Part shown: positions 17,454 through 25,196 of the stretch, piece after piece
How positions within the stretch are numbered: the first letter of the stretch is position 1
Layout of the letters: every line of letters starts with the position of its first letter
NCBI GenBank assembly: GCA_001898645.1
Contig: MKUQ01000060.1
Location: 1-64,000, forward strand
From: Burkholderiales bacterium 70-64
GTDB lineage: Bacteria > Pseudomonadota > Gammaproteobacteria > Burkholderiales > Burkholderiaceae_E
Length of the DNA: 64,000 nucleotides
Reading direction: 5' to 3'
Notes under the pieces: model-generated
The model's database searches: none
Told to the model about the DNA's origin: nothing
What the model saw: only the letters and a program-made list of their open reading frames with translations
Made by a program: the position numbers and the translations under genes

Positions 17454-18465
17454 GCCTGCCCGGCATCGCGGACGAGAGCAGCGCGGTCCAGTACCGGTCG
17501 TCCTGGAAGATGCGCCGCCCGTGGTCGTCGAGCCTGCCCATGTATTCCTGGAAGGCGCCCAGCTCCCGTTCCCCGAGCACGCTGAGCAGCTCCTGCTCGA
17601 TGGAGCATCTGATCCCGTCGATCTGCGTGTAGACCTTCCTGCCCTGGGCGGTGAGCGCGATCACGCTGCGGCGGCCGTCCGAAGTATCGCTACGCCTTCG
17701 CACCAGCCCTTTCTCGACCAGGTGATCGACCGCGCGCGTGACCTTGTCCGCCTTGATGCTCATGCGCTTCGCGACCTCGGTCGGCGACGTCGGCTGGAGG
17801 CTCCCGATGGTGATCAGGGTGCGCCAGGACGAAACGGTGAGGCCGAACCGGACGCGGAACAGCCTCGCCACGGGTCTCGTGCTCAAGGCCGCCAGGCGGG
17901 AGAAACGGAAGGTGACGCGCTGTTCGAGCGGCATGCCCGTGCGATCCGCTCGCGGCGCCCGGGCGGGCTGCGCTGCCGGACGGCCCTGCTCGAGGTCGCG
18001 GCCGGTCCCGTCGCCCTTCCCGGCATTTCGTGCCGGGACGCCGGCGCCCGGCAGATGCCCCAATCTCGCGAGGAGGTCGACGAGCGTTCGCCGCTCGTTC
18101 GAATCCAGCGGCGACAGCAGTTGCTCCATCGCCTGCTCGAGGTCGCCCTCCGTGCGCCGCAGCAGTTCGGCGCCGTCTGCGGTCAGCACGATGACGTGGC
18201 CGTTCCTCCCGACGTTTCCGCCGGCCCGCTCGACCAGGCCATGGTCGGCGAGACGCCGGATCATGGCGCCCGCGGTCGCGCGGTCGGATCCGATCGCCCT
18301 TCCGATCGCTGCCTGGCTCAACCCGCCTCCTGCGGCCAACGCCGTCAGCACGTAGTACTGCGACGCGGTGAGTCCGAACCCGGAGAAGCGGCGGTTGAGC
18401 AGGCCGACGGCGGCCTGATGCGCCTGCTTCAGCAGGACATCCGCTCTGGCCGAGGGCCTGTTCAC
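17383..18465 (-). CDS. Tandem (two-domain) MarR-type regulator
   Basis: A 360-residue protein with two consecutive MarR winged-helix domains, about residues 8-125 and 180-325, where normal MarR proteins have one and are about 150 residues long. The recognition segments are [20 protein letters not shown] and [20 protein letters not shown], each followed by a wing ending in IVLTADG or IALTAQG. The linker is polar and Arg/Ala-rich. No stop or frame change interrupts it, so it is a genuine single frame resembling a covalent MarR dimer. The start is the GTG at 18465, inside an 18-bp inverted repeat that may be its own operator. It lies downstream of the UbiD/TctC genes in the same direction. Confidence 0.85.
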   Translation of the reverse strand: MNRPSARADVLLKQAHQAAVGLLNRRFSGFGLTASQYYVLTALAAGGGLSQAAIGRAIGSDRATAGAMIRRLADHGLVERAGGNVGRNGHVIVLTADGAELLRRTEGDLEQAMEQLLSPLDSNERRTLVDLLARLGHLPGAGVPARNAGKGDGTGRDLEQGRPAAQPARAPRADRTGMPLEQRVTFRFSRLAALSTRPVARLFRVRFGLTVSSWRTLITIGSLQPTSPTEVAKRMSIKADKVTRAVDHLVEKGLVRRRSDTSDGRRSVIALTAQGRKVYTQIDGIRCSIEQELLSVLGERELGAFQEYMGRLDDHGRRIFQDDRYWTALLSSAMPGRPTSALRPATRGERSPRTRAAGAR

Positions 18466-18515
18466 CCTACGATCGCCCCCGCGCCAGGCCCCGGCCCGTA
18501 GGGTGAACAGGCCCT
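18453..18515. promoter_or_regulatory. Perfect 18-bp inverted repeat at the marR start
   Basis: Left arm 18453-18470 (AGGGCCTGTTCACCCTAC) and right arm 18498-18515 are exact reverse complements separated by 27 bases. The left arm covers the GTG start of the tandem-MarR gene and the right arm covers the stop of the TctC gene. It can be a hairpin that ends or attenuates the upstream transcript, or paired operators for the MarR protein. Each arm contains TGTTCACC, also found between mmsA and lysR. Confidence 0.7.
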
Positions 18516-19485
18516 AGTCGGCCTTGATCCCCTTGGCCTTGATCAGCGACTTCCATTTCTCGCTCTCGCTGGCGATGAGCCTGGCGAATGCCTCGGGGCC
18601 TTCGCCGGCGGCATCCGACCCCAGGGCGGCCATCCGCTTCCTGACGTCCTCATCGGCAAGGATCTTCGTGACCACCGAGCTCAGACGCGCAATGACATCG
18701 TGCGGCGTTCCTTTCGGGACGACCAGGCCGAACCATGCGCTGAAACTGAACCCGGGCACCGTCTCGGCGACCGCCGGAACATCCGGCATGAGGGAAGTGC
18801 GGCTCGAGGTCGAGACGCCCAGGACCTTGACCTTCCCGCTCGCCACGTGCTGGACGATCGGCGGCGCATCGACGAACATCATCGAGACCCGGTTCCCGAC
18901 GAGATCCACGAGGGCGGGTGCACCGCCCTTGTACGGAACGTGCACCATCTCGATGCCGGTTGCCGACGCGAGCAGCTCGCCGCCGATGTGAGGCGGGCTG
19001 CCGGGGCCGAACGAAGCATAGGTCAGCGATCCGGGCTTGGCCTTCGCCAGCGCGATGAGCTCCCTGACGTTCGATGCGGGGAACTCCGCAGCGGTGACCA
19101 GGAAGAACGGCTGGTGGACCACCAGGGTGACGGGCTCGAAATCCGCGAGCGGGGAATACCTCAGGCCCTCGCGCAGGTGCGGGGTGACGGTCAGGACGCT
19201 GGTGTTCGCCATGAGCAGGGTATAGCCGTCCGCGGGCGACTTGGCCACATACTCGGCGGCGATGGTGCCCGTCGCTCCGGGCTTGTTCTCCACCACCACG
19301 CTCTGGCCGAGCGGGCCGGCCATCCGCTCGGCCAGGATGCGTGCGATGATGTCCGTTCCGCCCCCGGCCGCGTAGGGAACGATGATGCGCACCGGCCGAT
19401 CCGGATAGGTTGCGGCGGCTGCGCCGACGGCCAGCACTGCCAGGGACATGGCCAGTGCGATTCGAACAAGCAATCCGTGAATCAT
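18514..19485 (-). CDS. Bug-family (TctC-type) periplasmic solute receptor
   Basis: A 323-residue tripartite-tricarboxylate receptor of the Bug family. A signal peptide of about 25 residues ends near AAAATYP. The family strands YPDRPVRIIVPYAAGGGTDIIAR and the later ADGYTLLMANTSVL are clear. Such receptors bind organic acids, often aromatic carboxylates, and many act without linked TctAB membrane genes; none is present here. The ATG at 19485 has an excellent GAGGAGG site. It lies 19 bases after the UbiD-family gene, so the two are probably co-transcribed. Confidence 0.92.
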   Translation of the reverse strand: MIHGLLVRIALAMSLAVLAVGAAAATYPDRPVRIIVPYAAGGGTDIIARILAERMAGPLGQSVVVENKPGATGTIAAEYVAKSPADGYTLLMANTSVLTVTPHLREGLRYSPLADFEPVTLVVHQPFFLVTAAEFPASNVRELIALAKAKPGSLTYASFGPGSPPHIGGELLASATGIEMVHVPYKGGAPALVDLVGNRVSMMFVDAPPIVQHVASGKVKVLGVSTSSRTSLMPDVPAVAETVPGFSFSAWFGLVVPKGTPHDVIARLSSVVTKILADEDVRKRMAALGSDAAGEGPEAFARLIASESEKWKSLIKAKGIKAD

Positions 19486-19504
19486 CGACGCCTCCTCTGG
19501 AATG

Positions 19505-21013
19505 TCACGCGGTGGATCGGGTCGCACGGCTGCGCTCCGGACGGGCGTCGCAGGCGTCGTCGCTGTCGAGCAGCCGGTCGATCCGGCTCGTGCGGGGCAG
19601 GCCGAGCTCGGACCAGCGCTGCGCCACCCGGTGCAGCATGGCCGGATCCAGCGTCACTTCGCGGGGCTTGGTCTCCCACTCGAACGGGATGCACGCGTCG
19701 AGAATGACCTTGCTCATGATGTAGCGGTTCGAGCTGTCCAGGCTGGGGTCGAGAGCGGAGGCTCGTCCGCGATCGATCACCTGGATCGACCGCTTCGGCT
19801 CGAAGCGTACGGAGAGCGCCCACCAGACGCGGCCGAGGTCGTCCGCGGGGATGTCGTCGTCGACCAGGATGACCCCCTTGAGCCCGTAGTGCGCGATCGC
19901 GGTGAGCCCGACCTGGTTGGAGTGGCCGGGATACATCTGCTTGATGGAAACCACTGCCCAGAACCAGCCGCACGACTCGGGGAGCACGTAGACACCGGAG
20001 ATGCCGGGAATCCGTCTCGTCTCGAGCTCGTGCCACAGCATAGCGGAACGGTTGATCGCCTGGATCATGTGGCAGTCGTTCACCGGCTTGCCGATGGTGC
20101 TGACCCAGAAGATGGGGTCGTCGCGATGGAGCACTCGTTCGATGGTGATGGTGGGCTCCATTCCGACGCCGTCCGCACCCTTCGCGCTCGAGTAATAGCC
20201 GGTGAACTCTCCGAGCGGACCTTCCTGCCTCAGGTCGTCCAGGTCGAGGTGCCCCTCGAGGATGACCTCGGCGGACGCTGGCAGCTTGAGCCCCGTGAGA
20301 TCGGACTCGAACACCTCCACCGGGCGGCCCCTGAGCGCGCCGATGATGTCGTACTCGCTCACGCCCGATCCCACGTGGGTCGAGCTGACCAGGAAATGCA
20401 GGGGGTCGCAGCCGATGACGACCGCGACGGGCATCTTCTCGCCGCGCGCCTGGTACTTCCTGTAGATGATCTCGGCGTCCTTTCCGCGCGCGATCATCAC
20501 CGTGACGGCATTCCTGCCCTGGAGCTGCATCCGGTAGGTTCCCAGGTTGATCCATCCCGAGTCCGGGTCCATGCACACCAGGTAATGGGCCGTGCCGAGG
20601 TAGCGGCCGCCGTCGTTCGGATAGAAGTGCGGCGACGGGAACTTCAGGAGATCCACCTTCGCGCCGACCGCCGCGTTGCGCAGCACCGGAGCCTCCTTCA
20701 CGACCCGCGGCGCGATGCCGGCGCCGTCGGCAAGGCGGGTCTTCCACTTGCGCGCAAGCTCGCAGATCGTCGTCTCCGGGTCCTCCTCCAGGCACACGGC
20801 CATGCGCTGGCTGGTGGTGAACGCACTCGAGAGGACCGGGAGGTCCGAGTCGCGGACGTGCTCGAAGAGCAGGGCCGGCCCTCCGGCATCCTCGTTCAGC
20901 GTCGCGATGTGCGACAGCTCCAGATACCAGTCGACCCGGGCGTCTATCCGGTGCAGCAGGCCGTGCCGCTCGCAGGCGGCAATGAAGTCACGAAGATCGT
21001 TGATCAACGACAT
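19505..21013 (-). CDS. UbiD-family prenylated-FMN (de)carboxylase
   Basis: A 502-residue UbiD-type decarboxylase, close to the usual 490-500. The prenyl-FMN site segment INLGTYRMQLQGRN contains the conserved Arg161. The catalytic Glu pair, spaced by five residues, is in EGPLGEFTGYY (Glu264 and Glu269). Enzymes of this family reversibly decarboxylate aromatic or unsaturated acids. No UbiX flavin prenyltransferase is encoded in the window, so prenyl-FMN must come from elsewhere. The ATG at 21013 follows GGGAG closely; the longer frame to 21148 would run through the promoter at 21105-21133. The adjacent Bug receptor suggests an aromatic carboxylate substrate. Confidence 0.9.
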   Translation of the reverse strand: MSLINDLRDFIAACERHGLLHRIDARVDWYLELSHIATLNEDAGGPALLFEHVRDSDLPVLSSAFTTSQRMAVCLEEDPETTICELARKWKTRLADGAGIAPRVVKEAPVLRNAAVGAKVDLLKFPSPHFYPNDGGRYLGTAHYLVCMDPDSGWINLGTYRMQLQGRNAVTVMIARGKDAEIIYRKYQARGEKMPVAVVIGCDPLHFLVSSTHVGSGVSEYDIIGALRGRPVEVFESDLTGLKLPASAEVILEGHLDLDDLRQEGPLGEFTGYYSSAKGADGVGMEPTITIERVLHRDDPIFWVSTIGKPVNDCHMIQAINRSAMLWHELETRRIPGISGVYVLPESCGWFWAVVSIKQMYPGHSNQVGLTAIAHYGLKGVILVDDDIPADDLGRVWWALSVRFEPKRSIQVIDRGRASALDPSLDSSNRYIMSKVILDACIPFEWETKPREVTLDPAMLHRVAQRWSELGLPRTSRIDRLLDSDDACDARPERSRATRSTA

Positions 21014-21104
21014 CTCTCCCGACGGACCGGATGGGAAGCCGACGCCCGGCGTGCTGCCGCTCGGCCTCGGGGAAGTCGAACGCGGCGAAGGGCAATGGCG
21101 GTTG

Positions 21105-21133
21105 ATTGTATTCGCTATATTTTCCTTTAACAA
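21105..21133 (-). promoter_or_regulatory. Sigma70-type promoter of the ubiD-type operon
   Basis: On the minus strand TTGTTA (21133-21128) and TACAAT (21110-21105) are separated by exactly 17 bases in an AT-rich context. Transcription would start near 21098, leaving a leader of about 85 bases before the ATG at 21013. Confidence 0.6.
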
Positions 21134-21181
21134 CAATATATCGCTCATGGCCTATGTAAATTCGAGCCGTTCGCCGAGAGG

Positions 21182-21201
21182 TATGTATGTCTACATACAT
21201 A
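21182..21201. promoter_or_regulatory. 20-bp palindrome, candidate GntR-type operator
   Basis: Perfect arms TATGTATGT and ACATACATA flank a CT centre, about 50 bases upstream of the -35 hexamer of the ubiD-type operon. The GT...AC core spacing resembles GntR-family sites. No GntR gene lies in this window; the nearby tandem MarR protein is an alternative binder. Confidence 0.55.
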
Positions 21202-21322
21202 AAGCTCCGTGCCGCCGCTTTCGCAATGACCGCGACAGGCCTCGACCGATCGGCGAGGAGCCGGTTGCGGCCGGGCCGGTCGCGGCCGGGACGCCCGCCC
21301 TCGCGGGTAAACTGCGCTCCCA

Positions 21323-22780
21323 GTGAGCGCGCCCCGGTCCAGACCCGTCCTGCAGGTTTTCGGCAATCGCCGCATCGCCGCGATGCTGCTGCTCGGCTTC
21401 GCCAGCGGCCTGCCGCTGGCGCTGTCGGCAGGCACGCTGCAGGCCTGGCTCACCATCGAGGGGCTGGACATCCGCACCATCGGCTTCTTCGCGCTGGCGG
21501 GCCTGCCCTACACGTTCAAGTTCGCCTGGGCGCCGCTGGCCGACCGCTTCGAGCCGCCCCTGCTGGGACGCCGGCGCGGCTGGCTGCTGGTGACGCAGCT
21601 GGGGCTGGCCGCCCTGTGCTTCGTCATGGCGACGCTGCGCCCCGACGGCTCGGTGCTGGCGGTGGGCGCCTGCGCGGTGGCGATCGCGTTCCTGTCGGCC
21701 TCGCAGGACATCGTCTTCGATGCCTATCGCACCGACCTGCTGCGCGAGGAGGAGCGCGGCGCGGGCGCCGCCGTCTCGGTGCTCGGCTACCGCGTCGCCA
21801 TGCTGGTGTCGGGCGGGCTGGCGCTGATCCTGGCCGACCAGTGGCTGGGCTGGCCCGGGATGTTCCGCGCCATGGGGGCGTTGTTCGTCGTGATGGCCGC
21901 GGTGACGCTGTGGGCACCCGCGGTGCCGCCGGTGGCAGCCCTGAAGAGCGACGTGCGCCGCGAGCTGGTCGGATTCGCCGCCATGCTGGCCGCCGGCGCG
22001 GGCAGCTTCTGGCTGCTGCGCCAGCTGCCGTGGCACTGGCTCGGCGAAGGGCGCTTCGTCTCGCTCGGCGTGGACACCGTGACGCTGCTGGCGGCCTGCG
22101 TGGCAGCCCTGCAGGCCGCGCGCCACGCCGGCTTCCCGTCGTTCCTCGCCCCGTGGGACGCGTTCTTCGGCCGCGAGCGCGCCGCCGCGCTGCTGGCGAT
22201 GATCGTGCTGTACAAGCTCGGCGACGCCTTCGCGGGCAGCCTGTCGACGACCTTCCTGATCCGCGGCGCCGGCTTCACCGCCACCGAGGTCGGCGCGGTG
22301 AACAAGGTGCTCGGGCTGATCGCGACCATCGTCGGCGCGCTGGCGGGCGGCGCGTGGCTCGCCAGGCAGCCGCTGTACGGCTCGCTGATGCTGTTCGGCC
22401 TGCTGCAGGCGGTGTCGAACTTCGGCTACTGGCTGATCTCGGTGATGCCCAAGAGCTACCTGCTGATGGCTACCGCGATCGGCTTCGAGAACCTGTGCGG
22501 CGGCATGGGCACGGCCGCCTTCGTCGCCTTCCTGATGGCCCTGACCGACCGCCGCTATTCGGCGGCGCAGTATGCGCTGCTGTCGGCGCTGGCGGCGGTC
22601 GGGCGCGTGTACGTCGGGCCGGCCTCGGGCGTGATGGTCGAGGCGTTCGGCTGGCCGTCGTTCTTCGTCTTCACGGTGGGCGCGGCCCTGCCGGGGCTGG
22701 TGCTGCTGCGCTGGCTGCGCCCGCAGGTGATCGCGCTCGATGCGCCGCGCCAGGCCGGGGCCGGCGCCGGGAAACGATGA
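21323..22780 (+). CDS. ampG: AmpG-type muropeptide/signal transducer permease (MFS)
   Basis: A 485-residue MFS transporter of the AmpG family, which imports anhydromuropeptides for cell-wall recycling. Typical sequence includes LLLGFASGLPLALSAGTLQAWL near the N terminus, YTFKFAWAPLADRF, SASQDIVFDAYRTDLL and the C-terminal ALTDRRYSAAQYALLSAL. About 12 membrane segments are visible. The GTG at 21323 is the natural start since the membrane part begins about 15 residues later; it lacks a clear Shine-Dalgarno sequence. A small membrane protein gene follows after 16 bases. Confidence 0.9.
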   Translation: MSAPRSRPVLQVFGNRRIAAMLLLGFASGLPLALSAGTLQAWLTIEGLDIRTIGFFALAGLPYTFKFAWAPLADRFEPPLLGRRRGWLLVTQLGLAALCFVMATLRPDGSVLAVGACAVAIAFLSASQDIVFDAYRTDLLREEERGAGAAVSVLGYRVAMLVSGGLALILADQWLGWPGMFRAMGALFVVMAAVTLWAPAVPPVAALKSDVRRELVGFAAMLAAGAGSFWLLRQLPWHWLGEGRFVSLGVDTVTLLAACVAALQAARHAGFPSFLAPWDAFFGRERAAALLAMIVLYKLGDAFAGSLSTTFLIRGAGFTATEVGAVNKVLGLIATIVGALAGGAWLARQPLYGSLMLFGLLQAVSNFGYWLISVMPKSYLLMATAIGFENLCGGMGTAAFVAFLMALTDRRYSAAQYALLSALAAVGRVYVGPASGVMVEAFGWPSFFVFTVGAALPGLVLLRWLRPQVIALDAPRQAGAGAGKR

Positions 22781-22796
22781 TGCTGCGTCAGCTGCC

Positions 22797-23183
22797 ATGA
22801 ACCGACCGCGACCGACACCGGACGACTGGCGCTTCGAGCACCGTGCCGAGCCGCTGCTCACGCCGCAGCGCTTCCGCCACCGCATGGGCCGCTACGTGCT
22901 GGCCGCCGCGGCCCTGGTGTGGGTGTCACTCGCGGTGGGGATGCTCGGCTACCACTATCTCGAGTCCCTGCCCTGGATCGACGCCTTCCTCAACGCGGCC
23001 ATGATCCTCGGCGGCATGGGCCCGGTCGATACGCTGAGGACGCCCGGCGGCAAGCTCTTCGCCGGCCTCTACGCGCTGTACGCGGGGGTGCTGTTCCTGG
23101 CCGTCGCCGGCCTGGTGTTCGGCCCGCTGATGCATCGCCTGCTGCATCGTTTCCACGTCGACACCGGGCCGGCGCCCAAGTAG
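22797..23183 (+). CDS. Small membrane protein with 2-TM pore-like architecture
   Basis: A 128-residue conserved membrane protein with no proven function. Hydrophobic helices lie at about residues 33-55 and 86-110. Between them is a shorter amphipathic stretch ending ILGGMGPV (70-77), which has the look of a P-loop between two helices, as in potassium-channel-like proteins, but it lacks the GYG filter. A channel role is therefore only an inference. It follows ampG closely and may be co-transcribed. Confidence 0.7.
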   Translation: MNRPRPTPDDWRFEHRAEPLLTPQRFRHRMGRYVLAAAALVWVSLAVGMLGYHYLESLPWIDAFLNAAMILGGMGPVDTLRTPGGKLFAGLYALYAGVLFLAVAGLVFGPLMHRLLHRFHVDTGPAPK

Positions 23184-23233
23184 CGCCGCCTGCACCGCGC
23201 ATCGTTACACTCGGGTTTCCAGGAGATCGATCC

Positions 23234-24436
<1,203 letters not shown>

Positions 24437-24468
24437 CGGCCTGCCCGCGGCCTGCAGCGGGCAGGCCG
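24437..24468 (+). terminator. GC-rich hairpin after the thiolase gene
   Basis: A perfect 12-bp stem (24437-24448 with 24457-24468) with an 8-base loop begins immediately after the stop codon. No U-run follows, but a second long hairpin comes 5 bases later. Confidence 0.6.
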
Positions 24469-24472
24469 GATG

Positions 24473-24505
24473 CCCGGAAAGTCCGTCGGCGACGGACTTT
24501 CCGGG
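24473..24505 (+). terminator. Perfect 15-bp hairpin, second terminator element
   Basis: Stem CCCGGAAAGTCCGTC (24473-24487) pairs fully with 24491-24505 around a 3-base loop. The stem is very stable. With the preceding hairpin it separates the thiolase gene from the heat-shock gene. It may also work as an mRNA 3'-end protector, since a U-tract is missing. Confidence 0.65.
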
Positions 24506-24576
24506 TGCTTGCGCCCGGTCAAGCCGCCGCGCGCGGCACGGCTGCAACATCGGATCTGCGGCGGTGCGATTGACGC

Positions 24577-24639
24577 CTTGAAATGCCGGGCACCGGCGCT
24601 GATCTTGGGGGTTGCCGGCCGATCCGGCGGGGCTTGAAA
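24577..24639 (+). promoter_or_regulatory. Possible heat-shock promoter region of hsp20
   Basis: CTTGAAA occurs twice, at 24577-24583 and 24633-24639, upstream of the hsp20 gene. This heptamer matches the -35 element of sigma32 promoters. GC-rich CCGGC/CCCCG stretches follow, but the spacing and -10 (CCCCAT) matches are poor, so this is a weak call. Confidence 0.3.
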
Positions 24640-24707
24640 AATCCCGGCCCCGCCCGGAAGTTCCTGCTCAGAACGTCCGGCAGGACATGTTTGAAAGGAG
24701 TCGAACC

Positions 24708-25127
24708 ATGAGCCGTATTTCCGTCTACGATCCATTCGCCGAAGTGTTTCCCGAGCTGTTCCGCGGCTTCTTCCAGCCGACCCGGACGCAGGCCGGCGAC
24801 GCGCTCGATATCCGCGTCGAGGTGAAGGAGGCCAACGGCGACTACACCGTCCAGGCCGAGATGCCGGGGGTCAAGAAGGACGACATCCACGTGCAGATCG
24901 ACGGCAACCGCGTGTCGATCAGCGCCGAGGTCAAGCGGGAATCCGAGCAGAAGGAAGGCGAGCGCGTGCTGCGCAGCGAGCGCTACTACGGCTCGGTGGC
25001 GCGCACCTTCGCGCTGCCCGCCGAGCTCGACGAAGCGCGCGCCGGCGCGAAGTTCGAAAACGGCGTGCTGACGCTGACGTTGCCGCGCAGGGCGGCCACG
25101 GCGTCGAAACGCCTGACGATCAGCTGA
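24708..25127 (+). CDS. Hsp20/alpha-crystallin small heat-shock protein
   Basis: A 139-residue small heat-shock protein. A short N-terminal arm (YDPFAEVFPELFRGFF) is followed by the alpha-crystallin domain (about residues 33-125) with VQAEMPGVKKDDIHVQID, GSVARTFALP and the signature AKFENGVLTLTLPR. The C-terminal KRLTIS tail supplies the usual oligomer contact. It acts as an ATP-independent holdase. GAAAGGAG stands 7 bases before the ATG at 24708. Confidence 0.95.
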   Translation: MSRISVYDPFAEVFPELFRGFFQPTRTQAGDALDIRVEVKEANGDYTVQAEMPGVKKDDIHVQIDGNRVSISAEVKRESEQKEGERVLRSERYYGSVARTFALPAELDEARAGAKFENGVLTLTLPRRAATASKRLTIS

Positions 25128-25145
25128 GGTCTTCCGATCGATCCC

Positions 25146-25191
25146 GGGCGGCGCTCGTGAGAGGCGGGCGCCGCCCCGTCTTGCGATTTTT
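25146..25191 (+). terminator. Intrinsic terminator after hsp20
   Basis: A 9-bp GC stem (GGGCGGCGC at 25146-25154 with GCGCCGCCC at 25168-25176) is followed within 15 bases by TTTTT. The element ends 5 bases before the copA ATG, so it could also attenuate read-through into copA. Confidence 0.7.
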
Positions 25192-25196
25192 CCCGG

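Larger units (their letters stand above)
21014..21322. promoter_or_regulatory. AT-rich control region upstream of the ubiD-type operon
   Basis: This 309-bp gap between divergent genes is clearly AT-richer than anything nearby, especially 21100-21205. It contains a sigma70-like promoter for the ubiD-type gene and a strong palindrome (both listed separately). The G/C-rich remainder up to 21322, leading to ampG, shows nothing recognisable, and open frames in it are not protein-like. Confidence 0.7.

Noticed and set aside
21014-21148. N-terminal extension of the UbiD-type protein
   Set aside because: It would cover the TTGTTA/TACAAT promoter and adds an Arg/Ser/Pro-rich stretch not seen in the family. 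The ATG at 21013 gives the normal start.
24577-24639. A firm sigma32 promoter for hsp20
   Set aside because: Only the CTTGAAA boxes match; the -10 element and spacing do not, so it is listed only as a weak candidate.
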